Translations under genes and position numbers: made by a program
Part shown: one piece after another, positions 50,907 to 60,266 of the stretch
How the letters are laid out: each line of letters opens with the position of its first letter
Numbering within the stretch: the first letter of the stretch is position 1
The notes under the pieces: generated by a model
The model's input: the letters and a program-made list of their open reading frames with translations, nothing else
Told to the model about the DNA's origin: nothing
The model's database searches: none
Assembly: GCA_030148605.1 (NCBI GenBank)
Contig: JASBTD010000011.1
Coordinates: 1-60,266 of the forward strand
DNA from: Erythrobacter sp.
GTDB lineage: Bacteria; Pseudomonadota; Alphaproteobacteria; Sphingomonadales; Sphingomonadaceae
Length of the DNA stretch: 60,266 nt
Direction of reading: 5' to 3'

Positions 50907-53825
50907 ATGAAATTGAAGACACTACTGCTGTCCGGCATCTGCGCGGGCACCATTGCTACGCCTGCGTGGGCGCAAGATGCAGGGCAACCGGAAGATGATC
51001 AGTTCCAGGGGCCGGTAATTGTTGTTACCGCGCAACGTCAGGCGCAAAGCCTGCAGGAAGTTCCGATTGCAGTTAGCGCATTCGACGCTGAAGCGCTTGA
51101 GTCGTAACAGATCGAAAACGCCAGCGACTTGCAGCTGACGCTGCCGAACGTATCGTTCACGAAAAGCAACTTTACCGCTTCCAGCTTTACCATTCGCGGG
51201 ATTGGTGACTTGTGCGTCGGTGTGAGCTGCGACAGTGCGACCGCGATCCATTTGAACTCGGCACCGCTATTCGGCACACGCCTGTTCGAAACAGAATATT
51301 TCGATCTTGAACGGATCGAAGTTCTGCGTGGTCCGCAAGGCACGCTGTTCGGCCGCAACGCGACCTCCGGCGTGGTCAATGTTGTGACCGCGAAACCCGA
51401 TCTCTCGGGCTTCGCCGCGAATGCCGAGTTCGAATACGGCAATTTCAATTCGATTCGTGCAAAGGGCATGGTCAATTTGCCGATCGGCGATGCCATTGGT
51501 GCACGCGTGGCCGGTTTCTATCTGAAACGTGACGGTTATACCGATAACCTCACAACCGGTTCGGACTTCGATGACCGTGACATGTATGCAATCCGCGGTT
51601 CGCTGAGGTTTGAGCCTGGCGCAGATACAACCATCGATCTGATGGCCTATTATTTCAGGGAGGACGACAATCGCTCGCGCATCCAGAAACAGTTGTGCCA
51701 GCGTGATCCGACCGGTGTGCTGGGCTGTCTCAATTCGCGGCGCGACTTCGACAAACTCAATGCGAATTCGACATTTACCGGTACGCTCGGCTCGCAAGAG
51801 TTCCTGAATGTCATTTTCGGTGCAACGCCGCTTGGCCCACTTGTCAGCACGCTCGGGCTCAACAGCCTCTATGGGCCTGATGCCTATGCCAATTTTGATG
51901 AACCCGATGACGTTCGGAAGATTCGCACTGAGTTCGTCCCCGAGTATTTCGCTGATGAACTGCAATTGCAGGCGCATCTCGAACACAATTTCGGCGCGAT
52001 TCAGCTGGGTGTAACCGGCACCTATCAGGAAACCAGTGTCGACTCGCGGCAGGACTATAATCAGGGCATTGGCGAGATACCCAATGCAGCTGCTGCATTT
52101 GCAACGATCCAGGCCTATGCCGCCGGCGCGGTTCCTGGTCTTGCCCCATATTTCCAGCCGGTCGTCGACGGGCTTTTCGACTCATCGGGCAATCTCTGCA
52201 CTTCCGATACCCGGCTCGACAACAGGGGTGCCTTCGAAGGGTTCAGGGTTTGCACGCCCAATGGTACTCAGTTTGACCGTTCGAACCAGGATCAATCGGC
52301 ATGGTCGACAGAAGCGATCATTTCAAGCGACTTTGACGGGCCGTTTAATTTCCTGCTGGGCGGGATCTACGCTGAGTCAGAAGTCAGCGAGAACAGTTAT
52401 TTCGTGAATGCCTTTGCGATCGACTATGTCACTGGCGTGCTTGGCTCATTGACGAGCCTCGGTGCTGGTCTCCCGCCCGCCTATGCGGGGACATCATTCT
52501 TCCGCAACAACACGACGGACTTCAAACTGAAAAGCTTCGGCATCTTTGCGGAAGGCTATTTTGACGTAACAGACCGGCTCAAGGTTACTGCAGGCCTCCG
52601 CTACAATGACGACAAGAAGTCCATTCAGGCACGTTCAACACTGCTGAGCTTCTTCAATCCTTATTCGAACGATGGGGACCCATTCAGCACAACGGACAAC
52701 CCTCTATTTCCCAACGGCCCGTTTGGCCCCTTCGATGCCGATCCTGGCACGGCAGGCCTGCAGGACTTTCAGGAGCGCAGTGTATCGTTTGACGAGATCA
52801 CGGGCCGTTTCGTGGTGGATTACGAGCTGACACCTGACAATCACGTCTACATCTCCTATTCGCGTGGCTACAAGTCGGGTGGCATCAACCCGCCGCTACA
52901 GCCGATCTTCCAGGTGTCGGACAGTTTCGGGCCGGAACAGATCGATGCGTTCGAAATCGGGTCGAAGAATGTCTTTGCGAACGGCATGTTGCAGCTGAAC
53001 GCGACGGCATTCTATTACAAATACAAAGATCTGCAGCTAAGCCGCATTATCGCGCGGACTTCGGTCAACGATACGATCGATGCGGATATCTGGGGTATCG
53101 AACTTGAGTCGATCATTCGTCCAGATCCGTACTGGTTGATCAACATGAACTTCAGCTACTTGAATGCTGAGGTCGCGGGTGACCAGTTCTTTTCGAACCC
53201 GCGCGATCCGGGCGGTGGTGATCCCGATGCTGTGATCATCAAGGACATCACCAATGGCGCGCTTTGCGCTGTGACCGGCCCTGCTCCGGGCGCAGCGGAC
53301 GCTTTTGTGGCTGGTTTCAACGCAGTTGTTGGACTGCAGGCGCCAACAGAGTTTCCTGCCGATGGCGGAATTGCCTCTTCCGGGGCATTCAGCATCTGCA
53401 GCTCGCTTGAGGCTGCTGCTCCTGCGGGTTTCCAGGTTCTCAGCCCGGGTGTTGAAACCAACCTGAAGGGCAACAAGCTGCCTCAGGCGCCGACGATGAA
53501 GGCCTCTGCCGGTATTCAATATACGGCTGAGTTCGAAAGCGGCATGACGCTTGTTCCGCGTTTCGACCTGACCTTCACAGGCGAGCAATATGGCAATGTC
53601 TTTAACGGCAATGTCAACCGGCTCGAGTCATTCGTTCAGGCGAATGCGCAGATCCAGCTCAACTCGGCGGACGATCGCTGGTTTGTGCGTGGTTTTGTCC
53701 AGAACATCTTCGACAGCGATTCAGTGACAGGTCTTTATGTCACTGACGCCAGCTCGGGCCTGTTCTCGAACATCTTCACGCTCGATCCGCGCCGCTACGG
53801 TGTTGCTGTGGGCGTGAACTTCTGA
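50907..53825 (+). pseudogene. TonB-dependent receptor interrupted by one in-frame TAA
   Basis: One reading frame of 973 codons broken only by TAA at 51,105-51,107. Before it are a signal peptide (LLLSGICAGTIATPAWAQ), TonB box-like VIVVTAQR and the start of the plug (EVPIAVSAFDAEALES). After it the plug resumes in frame (QIENASDLQLTLPNVSF, IEVLRGPQGTLFGRNATSG) and the barrel runs to a proper C-terminus ending in Phe (RRYGVAVGVNF). The position is Gln in many relatives (ESQQIE), so CAA to TAA is likely. Being next to fbpABC suggests siderophore/iron uptake. Confidence 0.85.
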
Positions 53826-53860
53826 TCACTCGCTGCGGCCAGGCCGCAAATGAGAACACT

Positions 53861-53898
53861 GATGGGGCCGGCCAGCAATGGTCGGCCCCATTGCTTTA
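53861..53898 (+). terminator. Terminator hairpin after the TonB receptor
   Basis: ATGGGGCCG/CGGCCCCAT (9 bp) with a 12-base loop, followed by TTGCTTTA. The T content is modest. Confidence 0.6.
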
Positions 53899-53915
53899 TG
53901 AAGGGGGCTGCAGCC

Positions 53916-54428
53916 TCAGCTTGAATGCAGCCGGTGGTATTTGCTCCGGAAGTAAAGCAGCGGATCGCCTTTCTCGGCAAAGCGCACATGCTCGATCTGG
54001 CCGACCAGGATCGCGTGATCGCCACCATCGCTTACGGAGTGGCGTTTGCATTCGAAGTTCGCGAGCGCATCGCGGATGATCGGCACATCGTGATGCCAGG
54101 TTTCGCATTCGGTCTCGGCAAAGCGATCCGAACCTTTCGTCGCAAACAGGTGTGACAGATCCGCTTGCTCGTCGGTCAGCACGTTGACAGCAAAATGCTC
54201 GGCTTCAAGCAGCACCTGCGTAGTGGCCGCTGCCAAAGCCGGGCAAACCAGCAACAAAGGCGGATCAAGGCTGACCGATGTAAAGCTGTTGGCAGTGAGT
54301 CCCACGGGTTCGCCCTTGGGCGTGCGAGCGGTGACCACTGTCACGCCGGTCGCGAAACAGCCCAAGGCGCGGCGTAGAGTGCGCTGATCCGATCCGGCCC
54401 GATAAGTTGGGGGAACCTCAGAATTCAT
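53916..54428 (-). CDS. Flavin reductase family protein (FMN-binding split barrel)
   Basis: 170 aa. RALGCFATGVTVVTARTPKGEPVGLTANSFTSVSLDPPLLL is spread over residues ~20-60 and is the classic DIM6/NTAB flavin reductase entry, with the C-terminal GQIEHVRFAEKGDPLLYFRSKYHRL. It supplies reduced FMN/FAD to two-component monooxygenases; no monooxygenase is adjacent. The start at 54,428 fits family length; the longer frame is not supported. Confidence 0.86.
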   Translation of the reverse strand: MNSEVPPTYRAGSDQRTLRRALGCFATGVTVVTARTPKGEPVGLTANSFTSVSLDPPLLLVCPALAAATTQVLLEAEHFAVNVLTDEQADLSHLFATKGSDRFAETECETWHHDVPIIRDALANFECKRHSVSDGGDHAILVGQIEHVRFAEKGDPLLYFRSKYHRLHSS

Positions 54429-54498
54429 GCGCCTCGATGTGCGCGGCCAAACACGCAATTGCAAGGGCGACGCCTCGTTATGCCTATCGAACGCTCGC

Positions 54499-54735
54499 CT
54501 AATTGCCGAACAAGGATTGCAGGAAACCTCGCCGCTTGGGTTTGGACTGCCCGGTAACTTCATAAAGATAATTCGCCAGCAGCACGGCCTGATTGCGATC
54601 CAGCAATACGGCGCGCTCGCGCAATTCCTTGTCGGCATTTTCCGTGCGATGCATGGTTTGCAGTTGCAGGACCATGCGCGGCCCCAAATCGTTTATCTTC
54701 CAGCCGACCAATGCACCTGAATCGAGCGGATCCAT
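54499..54735 (-). CDS. Small conserved hypothetical protein
   Basis: 78 aa from MDPLDSGALVGWKI, with GAGGA just before the ATG. It is helical (LQLQTMHRTENADKELRERAVLLDRNQAVLLANYLYEVTG), with a basic C-terminus KPKRRGFLQSLFGN. A start at 54,801 adding 22 residues is possible. It looks like a cytoplasmic coiled-coil adaptor, but no family is recognised. Confidence 0.65.
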   Translation of the reverse strand: MDPLDSGALVGWKINDLGPRMVLQLQTMHRTENADKELRERAVLLDRNQAVLLANYLYEVTGQSKPKRRGFLQSLFGN

Positions 54736-54927
54736 TTCCTCATCCCCCAGTTTACGCGTCCCGGGCCAGTTTTTAGTTATGTTAGCCTGTGAAGCTGGCA
54801 TGGCCAATATCGCCTTGCTGTCAGAATCGCCAAGTTCGTTGTCAGGGATGTGCTGGCATGGCACTGTTTGATCGTTTGCTGTCAAGCAGCGCAGATCTGT
54901 TTTTAGAATCAGGGAAGAGACCAACCC

Positions 54928-56070
54928 ATGCTCGATACCAGCTATCGCACCGCTTACAATGAAGACCACGAAGCCTTCCGCGACACTGTCCGCAAGGTGT
55001 TTGCACAGCATCTTGAGCCGCATCTCGACAAGCATGAAGAAGACGGGATTGTGCCGCGCGAGGTTTGGAAAGCGGTAGGTGAGGCGGGCTTGCTATGCCC
55101 GACGGTGAAGGAAGAGAATGGCGGCCTGGGCCTCGATTTCGGCTTCAACTGCGTGCTGTGCGAAGAGCTTTCCTATCTTGGCTCATCCGCCGGATTTACG
55201 CTGCAGAGCGATATCACCGCCAATTATTTCGAACGGCTGGGCACTGAAGAACAGCGCCAGAAATACCTGCCGGGCATGGTGTCTGGCGATATCATCACGG
55301 CGATTGCCATGACCGAACCCGGCGCGGGGTCAGACTTGCAGGGCATTCGCACCACTGCAGTCGCGGATGGCAACCATCTCGTGATCAACGGCTCGAAAAC
55401 ATACATCACCAATGGCCAGAACGCCGATTGCGTGATCGTGGTGGCCAAGACCGATCCCAGCCAGGGCGCGAAGGGCACAACGCTGGTATTGGTTGACGCG
55501 GATACGCCTGGGTTCGAGCGCGGACGCAATCTCGACAAGATCGGCCAGCATTTTGCCGATACGTCAGAGTTGTTCTTTACCGATTGCCGTGTGCCCAAGA
55601 CCAACATCCTGGGGCAGGAAGGGCGTGGCTTCATCCATCTGATGGAAGAACTGCCGCAGGAACGCCTGGGCATTGCTGTGGGTGCGCAGGCCTCGGCTCA
55701 GCGCGCATTCGATGAAGCGGTGAAGTTTACGAAGGACCGCAAGGCTTTCGGCAAGACCGTGTTCGATTTCCAGAACACCAAGTTCACGCTGGCTGACCTC
55801 AAGGCCAAGATCCAGGTTGGCTGGGCGCATCTGGACTGGGCGATCAAGAAGCATCTTGCCGGCGAATTGACCACTGATGAAGCCAGTGCAGCCAAGCTGT
55901 GGCATACCGATCTGCAATGGGAAGCCTGCGACACCGCGTTGCAGCTGCATGGTGGCGCTGGCTACATGAACGAGTATGCTATCGCGCGGCTATGGCGCGA
56001 TGCACGCGTGACCCGCATCTTCGGCGGAACCAATGAGATCATGAAAGAAGTGATCAGTCGTTCGATCTGA
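54928..56070 (+). CDS. Acyl-CoA dehydrogenase
   Basis: 380 aa. Standard domain order. FAD-contact motifs are AITMTEPGAGSD-like (IAMTEPGAGSDLQGI) and DRKAFGKTVFDFQNTKF. The C-terminal catalytic Glu lies in IFGGTNEIMKEVISR. It oxidises an acyl-CoA to 2-enoyl-CoA; chain length is unknown. GGGAAGAG precedes ATG. It is followed after 13 bases by an SDR gene, suggesting a shared oxidation pathway. Confidence 0.92.
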   Translation: MLDTSYRTAYNEDHEAFRDTVRKVFAQHLEPHLDKHEEDGIVPREVWKAVGEAGLLCPTVKEENGGLGLDFGFNCVLCEELSYLGSSAGFTLQSDITANYFERLGTEEQRQKYLPGMVSGDIITAIAMTEPGAGSDLQGIRTTAVADGNHLVINGSKTYITNGQNADCVIVVAKTDPSQGAKGTTLVLVDADTPGFERGRNLDKIGQHFADTSELFFTDCRVPKTNILGQEGRGFIHLMEELPQERLGIAVGAQASAQRAFDEAVKFTKDRKAFGKTVFDFQNTKFTLADLKAKIQVGWAHLDWAIKKHLAGELTTDEASAAKLWHTDLQWEACDTALQLHGGAGYMNEYAIARLWRDARVTRIFGGTNEIMKEVISRSI

Positions 56071-56083
56071 GGGAGTGCAGCAA

Positions 56084-56821
56084 ATGTCCGATCCGCTCGA
56101 TTTCTCCGGCAAGCGCGTGCTCGTGATCGGCGGGTCGAGCGGGATCGGCAATGGCATCGCGCGCGGCTTTGCGGCGCGTGGAGCCGAGGCACACGTCACT
56201 GGTACGCGGCCCGATGAAGGCGACTATCTTGAAGCTGAAGATAGCGATTTCACAGGCCTTACCTATCATCAGCTCGACGTAACCGATCGCAGCGCGCCCG
56301 ATGCGCTCGCAGCAAAAATCGGCGCAGTGGATGTGCTGGTGCTGTGCCAGGGCGCAGTGCGATACGGCCGCGAGGAGTTCGAACGCGAAGGCTGGGATGC
56401 TGTCATCGATGTCAATCTCAACTCGGTGATGGACTGCGCGCGGGCTTTCCATTCCGGACTGGCTGATCGCGATGGCTCGATCATTATCGTCAGCTCAACC
56501 GGCGCGTTCCACGCGATGATCGGCAATCCCGCCTATGGTGCGAGCAAGGCGGGGGCTGCCAGCCTGGTTGGCTCGCTGGCGCAAGCTTGGGCGAAGGACG
56601 GCGTCCGTGTGAACGGAATCGCGCCGGGCTTCGTGCCGACCAAGATGACCAAGGTTACCACTGAAAACGAGAGGCGGCGTGAAGGCGCGATTGCACGAAT
56701 TCCGCTGAGGCGCATGGGCACGCCGGATGACATGGCGGGCGCAGCGCTGTTCCTTGCCTCGCCGCTGGCGGGATACATTACCGGGCAGTCGCTGATCGTT
56801 GACGGTGGCCTTTCGCTGTAG
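56084..56821 (+). CDS. Short-chain dehydrogenase/reductase
   Basis: 245 aa. The nucleotide motif is VIGGSSGIGNGIARG (residues ~14-28), the NAG-like region is VLCQGAVRYG, and catalytic Ser/Tyr/Lys are in IVSSTGAF and NPAYGASKAGA. C-terminal YITGQSLIVDGGLSL is typical. It lies in the acyl-CoA dehydrogenase operon and is perhaps a 3-hydroxyacyl dehydrogenase (inference). GGGAG precedes ATG. Confidence 0.9.
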   Translation: MSDPLDFSGKRVLVIGGSSGIGNGIARGFAARGAEAHVTGTRPDEGDYLEAEDSDFTGLTYHQLDVTDRSAPDALAAKIGAVDVLVLCQGAVRYGREEFEREGWDAVIDVNLNSVMDCARAFHSGLADRDGSIIIVSSTGAFHAMIGNPAYGASKAGAASLVGSLAQAWAKDGVRVNGIAPGFVPTKMTKVTTENERRREGAIARIPLRRMGTPDDMAGAALFLASPLAGYITGQSLIVDGGLSL

Positions 56822-57072
56822 TTGGGGCGCGTTGGCCGGACGGACTGTTGAGCGATGGAGGTCACAAGGCAGCCTTTCCTACCTGATCATTTCTATGCCA
56901 TCTTCGCTTCCTGCCATTCGGACCCGGGACTGCCAACGAACGGAAAGTCAAATGCCAAAGTCACATATCAATCGCGGGATATTGCCAATTCACCAGTGAA
57001 ATGAGTGGCTAAGGCGGAAAGTCACAGTTTCAAAGCGCGGGTTCGCGCTCCATGCGAGAAGGAGAAATACAA

Positions 57073-58095
57073 ATGAAGTTCACTCGCCTTGGAGGATCGG
57101 GCCTTGTCGTTTCGCGCCTTTGCCTTGGCTGCATGACCTATGGCGATACAACCAAGGGCTGGCATGGGGACTGGCTGCTGGGTGAGGAAGAAAGCCGGCC
57201 CTTCTTCCGCAAGGCGCTGGAATCCGGCATCAATTTCTTCGACACCGCCAATATCTATGCTGGCGGAACCTCGGAAGAAATCACCGGCAAACTGCTCAAA
57301 GAGATGGCCCTGCGTGACGAGATTGTGGTTGCAACCAAAGCCTATTTCCCATGGCGCCAGGCCCCCAATGCGGGCGGCAATTCGCGCAAGGCATTGATGC
57401 AGGCGGTGGATGACAGCCTCGGGCGGCTGGGCATGGACTATGTCGACCTGTTCCAGATCCACCGCTGGGACGATGAAACCCCGATCGAGGAAACGATGGA
57501 GGCGCTGCATGACATCGTGAAGGCGGGCAAGGCGCTGCATATCGGTGCGTCCTCCATGTACGCATGGCAATTCGCCAAGGCGCAGGAAGTTGCGCGAGCC
57601 AACGGCTGGACCCGCTTCATATCAATGCAGAACCAGCTCAACCTGCTGTATCGCGAGGAAGAACGCGAAATGCTGCCGCTATGCGCGGACGAGGGCGTGG
57701 GTGTGATCCCGTGGAGCCCGCTCGCGCGCGGGCGGCTGGCGCGCGCGAATGATGAAGAGACAGTGCGCAGCAAGACTGACGGTGTTGGAAAGGCGCTCTA
57801 CAAGGATGACGACGCAGCCGATCGCGAGATCATCGATGTCGTTGGCAAGATCGCGGACGCCCGCGAGGTTGCACGCGCCAGCGTTGCCCTGGCGTGGCAT
57901 TTCACCAAGCCTGCCGTCGCAGCCCCCATTATCGGTGCCACGAAAGAGCACCATATCGATGCTGCGTTGGCAGCGCTGGAGATCGATTTGACGCAAGAGG
58001 AGCTGACAGCGTTGGAAGCACCCTATCGCCCGAAAGCACCAACCGGCATGGGCATGGCGCTTCCCCCGATGGAAAATGTGACGCTGCGAAGCTGA
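57073..58095 (+). CDS. Aldo/keto reductase
   Basis: 340 aa. Catalytic Asp/Tyr are in FFDTANIYAGGTSEE, Lys in VVATKAYF, and His in LFQIHRWDDETPIEE. The (beta/alpha)8 barrel C-terminus has PIIGATKEHHIDAALAAL for NADPH binding. It resembles YajO/Tas-type reductases acting on sugars or carbonyls. GGAGAAATACAA before the ATG decides the start. It is monocistronic. Confidence 0.9.
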   Translation: MKFTRLGGSGLVVSRLCLGCMTYGDTTKGWHGDWLLGEEESRPFFRKALESGINFFDTANIYAGGTSEEITGKLLKEMALRDEIVVATKAYFPWRQAPNAGGNSRKALMQAVDDSLGRLGMDYVDLFQIHRWDDETPIEETMEALHDIVKAGKALHIGASSMYAWQFAKAQEVARANGWTRFISMQNQLNLLYREEEREMLPLCADEGVGVIPWSPLARGRLARANDEETVRSKTDGVGKALYKDDDAADREIIDVVGKIADAREVARASVALAWHFTKPAVAAPIIGATKEHHIDAALAALEIDLTQEELTALEAPYRPKAPTGMGMALPPMENVTLRS

Positions 58096-58176
58096 ACATT
58101 TATGTGACTGTCTTGCGGCGCGCGCGATTGAGATTTCGACTTTGTGTGAAGCACATAGTAACGTCCTGCCCTGACG

Positions 58177-60266
58177 ATGAGTATCTCTGCTGCAAACGAA
58201 CTTAATGAGCCGTCTTTGTGCGACGCCGGCGAGCTCTATTTCAACCGTGAGCTGAGTTGGCTGGCGTTTAACGAGCGTGTGCTGGCGGAAGCTTCTAACA
58301 CCAATTATCCCTTGCTTGAACGGCTGCGCTTTCTCGCCATTTCCGGCAGCAATCTTGATGAGTTCGTGATGATCCGCGTGGCCGGTCTCGCCGGGCAGGT
58401 CCAGCGCGGCATTGACCGGCTTTCGATCGATGGTCGCACGCCTTCGCAGCAGCTTTCGGCTGTGCGCGAACGCGTGGCAGCATTGTCTTCACGCCAGCAG
58501 CAAGTGTGGAGCGAATTGCACGATCTGCTTAGTGAAGCGGGCATCCATGTGGCAGACGAGCATCTGGTAAAACCGGAAGCGATTGCCTGGTTGCAGGACT
58601 ACTTCCTCGATGAAATCCTGCCGGTCATCACCCCGCAGGCGCTCGATCCCGCTCACCCGTTCCCCTTCGTTGCCAATCAGGGGCTGGGCCTGTTGTTCAC
58701 GCTGACGCGCGAAGCTGATCAGGAACAGGTGATCGAGATGATCCTGATCCCGGCAGCTTTGCCGCGATATGTGCGCGTTCCGGGTGAAGAGGCGATCTAC
58801 ATCAGCGTACCCAGCCTGATCTGCCGCTTTGCCGAGCATGTGTTCCCGGGCTTTAGGATCGAAGGCGATGGCTTGTTCCGCGTATTGCGCGACAGCGACA
58901 TAGAGATCGAGGAAGAAGCAGAGGACCTTGTCCGAACATTCCGCAGCGCGATCCAGCGCCGCCGCCGTGGCAAGGTGATCCAGCTTGAGCTTGAGCAGGA
59001 TTTCGATCCGGTGGCCGAGCAGATCCTGCTCGAGCAGTTGGGATTGAGCGACGCGCTGGTGCTGAAGAGCGCAGGCGTGATCGGGCACGAAAGCCTGAAT
59101 GAGATCGTGGAGATTGACCGGCCCGATCTCAAATTTCCCAGCTACACACCGCGTTATCCCGAGCGTATTCGCGAGCATGATGGTGACTGCTTCTCTGCCA
59201 TTCGCGAGAAGGACATCGTTATCCATCACCCCTATGAAAGCTTCGAAGTGGTGGTTGATTTCCTGCGTCAGGCCGCAAGCGATCCGGATGTCATTGCGAT
59301 CAAGCAAACGCTGTATCGGGCGGGCAATCAGTCAGCCATCATCAACGCGCTGATTGCGGCGGCAGAAGAAGGCAAGTCTGTGACGGCCGTGGTCGAAATC
59401 AAGGCCCGCTTCGATGAAGAGCAGAATCTGATGTGGGCGAGCAAGCTCGAGCGCGCCGGGGTGCAGGTGATCTACGGTTTCGTCGACTGGAAGACGCATG
59501 CCAAGGTGGCGATGGTGGTGCGGCGGGAGGAAGACGGTTTTCGCACCTACTGCCATTTCGGCACAGGCAATTACCATCCAGTCACGACCCGCACCTATAC
59601 CGACCTGAGCTTCTTCACTGCGGCCCCTGAATTTGGCCGTGATGCAGCAAAATTGTTCAACTTCGTGAGCGGTTATGTCGAACCGCGCAGCACTGAAGCG
59701 CTGGTCATTTCACCGCTTAACCTGCGCAACGAACTGAACCTCGCGATCGACCGCGAGATTGCCCATGCCAGCGCGGGCAAACCGGCAGCGATCTGGATCA
59801 AGTGCAATCAGGTTACCGATCAGGCGATGATCGACAAGCTCTATGAAGCGAGCCAAGCGGGCGTAGAGATCGAACTGGTTGTGAGAGGGATTTGCTGCCT
59901 CAGGCCCGGTGTGGAAGGCGTGAGCGAGAATATTCGCGTGAAATCGATCATCGGGCGCTTCCTCGAGCATGGCCGGATTTATGCCTTCGCCAATGGTGAG
60001 GCCATGCCAAGCAGCCAAGCCAAGGTCTTCATATCCTCGGCTGACCTGATGGAACGCAATCTTGACCGCCGTGTGGAAACCCTGATTCCGATCCGCAACC
60101 GCACTGTTCATGACCAGGTTTTGCAACAGGTCTTGCTCGCGAATATGCTGGATACCGAGCAAAGCTGGCTGCTTGGGCGTGACGGGGGGTATGAGCGCGT
60201 GGTTTCGGAAGACAGGTCATTCAACTGCCACCATTACTTCATGACCAACCCGTCGCTTTCCGGGCG
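58177..60266 (+). CDS. ppk1: Polyphosphate kinase 1 (3' end outside window)
   Basis: 696 residues are visible from MSISAANELNEPSL. The PPK N-terminal motif FNRELSWLAFNERVLAEA is followed by the middle domain. Phospho-histidine candidates lie in DWKTHAKVAMV and TYCHFGTGNYHP, matching His435 and His454 of E. coli PPK1. Arg residues of the ATP site are in VEIKARFDEEQN. The expected ~720-740 aa means only a few dozen residues are missing. It makes polyphosphate from ATP, which the Ppx/GppA protein at 9.7 kb may degrade. Confidence 0.95.
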   Translation, partial: MSISAANELNEPSLCDAGELYFNRELSWLAFNERVLAEASNTNYPLLERLRFLAISGSNLDEFVMIRVAGLAGQVQRGIDRLSIDGRTPSQQLSAVRERVAALSSRQQQVWSELHDLLSEAGIHVADEHLVKPEAIAWLQDYFLDEILPVITPQALDPAHPFPFVANQGLGLLFTLTREADQEQVIEMILIPAALPRYVRVPGEEAIYISVPSLICRFAEHVFPGFRIEGDGLFRVLRDSDIEIEEEAEDLVRTFRSAIQRRRRGKVIQLELEQDFDPVAEQILLEQLGLSDALVLKSAGVIGHESLNEIVEIDRPDLKFPSYTPRYPERIREHDGDCFSAIREKDIVIHHPYESFEVVVDFLRQAASDPDVIAIKQTLYRAGNQSAIINALIAAAEEGKSVTAVVEIKARFDEEQNLMWASKLERAGVQVIYGFVDWKTHAKVAMVVRREEDGFRTYCHFGTGNYHPVTTRTYTDLSFFTAAPEFGRDAAKLFNFVSGYVEPRSTEALVISPLNLRNELNLAIDREIAHASAGKPAAIWIKCNQVTDQAMIDKLYEASQAGVEIELVVRGICCLRPGVEGVSENIRVKSIIGRFLEHGRIYAFANGEAMPSSQAKVFISSADLMERNLDRRVETLIPIRNRTVHDQVLQQVLLANMLDTEQSWLLGRDGGYERVVSEDRSFNCHHYFMTNPSLSG

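Overview
The window reads as chromosome of a GC-rich alphaproteobacterium, most likely order Sphingomonadales, family Erythrobacteraceae (inference). The signs are a NepR-EcfG-PhyR general stress locus, an LptF/LptG pair, class I polyhydroxyalkanoate genes with PhaR-type operators, a FAD-dependent tryptophan-halogenase-family protein, TonB-dependent uptake and many ATGA/TGATG gene overlaps.

Region 1 (1-16.7 kb) is mostly housekeeping. A tightly overlapping minus-strand operon encodes DUF4129, DUF4350, MoxR, DUF58, SpoIIM-like and RDD proteins. It is followed by a halogenase-family gene, prephenate dehydratase, a membrane cytochrome c, the rlmE/ppx pair, tRNA-Gln, a phosphotransferase with a conserved partner, a LOG-family gene, and the glmM-DUF1272-thiD operon. 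Region 2 (17-21.3 kb) is sodB plus the complete general stress response: nepR (53 aa), ecfG, an HWE-type sensor kinase and phyR. GGAAC-N16-CGTT promoters precede nepR and phyR, and a candidate C-rich-loop small RNA lies beside phyR. Region 3 (21.3-32.5 kb) holds acetyltransferases, a fatty acid desaturase, lptF/lptG, clpS, a histone-like phasin, an FG-GAP propeller gene abutting phaC, phaC and an alaC-like aminotransferase.

Region 4 (32.6-35 kb) is a compact run of five genes of unknown purpose: a LuxR-HTH protein with a membrane anchor, a small helical protein, a multi-spanning membrane protein, a stand-alone RadC/JAB protein and a receiver-less OmpR-type winged helix. A crotonase, a thioesterase and tRNA-Cys follow.

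Region 5 (36,866-46,898) is a roughly 10-kb integrative island. It has split the resident tRNA-Thr(CGU) in its anticodon loop. The 5' half lies on the left and the 3' half on the right, with a 10-bp identical core, and the island carries its own intact, differently sequenced tRNA-Thr(CGU) just behind its integrase. It also holds arm-site-like repeats near the ends, tandem 10-bp repeats, at least eight copies of an island-specific inverted repeat (GTCGG-N4-CCCGAC), an AAA+ ATPase, a minimal FimB-sized recombinase, a large DUF4382/DUF5666-type lipoprotein and several small unknown genes.

Region 6 (47-60.3 kb) returns to chromosome. It has an Fe(III)-type ABC transporter operon, a TonB-dependent receptor interrupted by one in-frame TAA, a flavin reductase, an acyl-CoA dehydrogenase/SDR pair, an aldo/keto reductase and the start of ppk1, which runs off the window. 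Coordinates and motifs were read from sequence. Family names rest on motif recognition without database searches.
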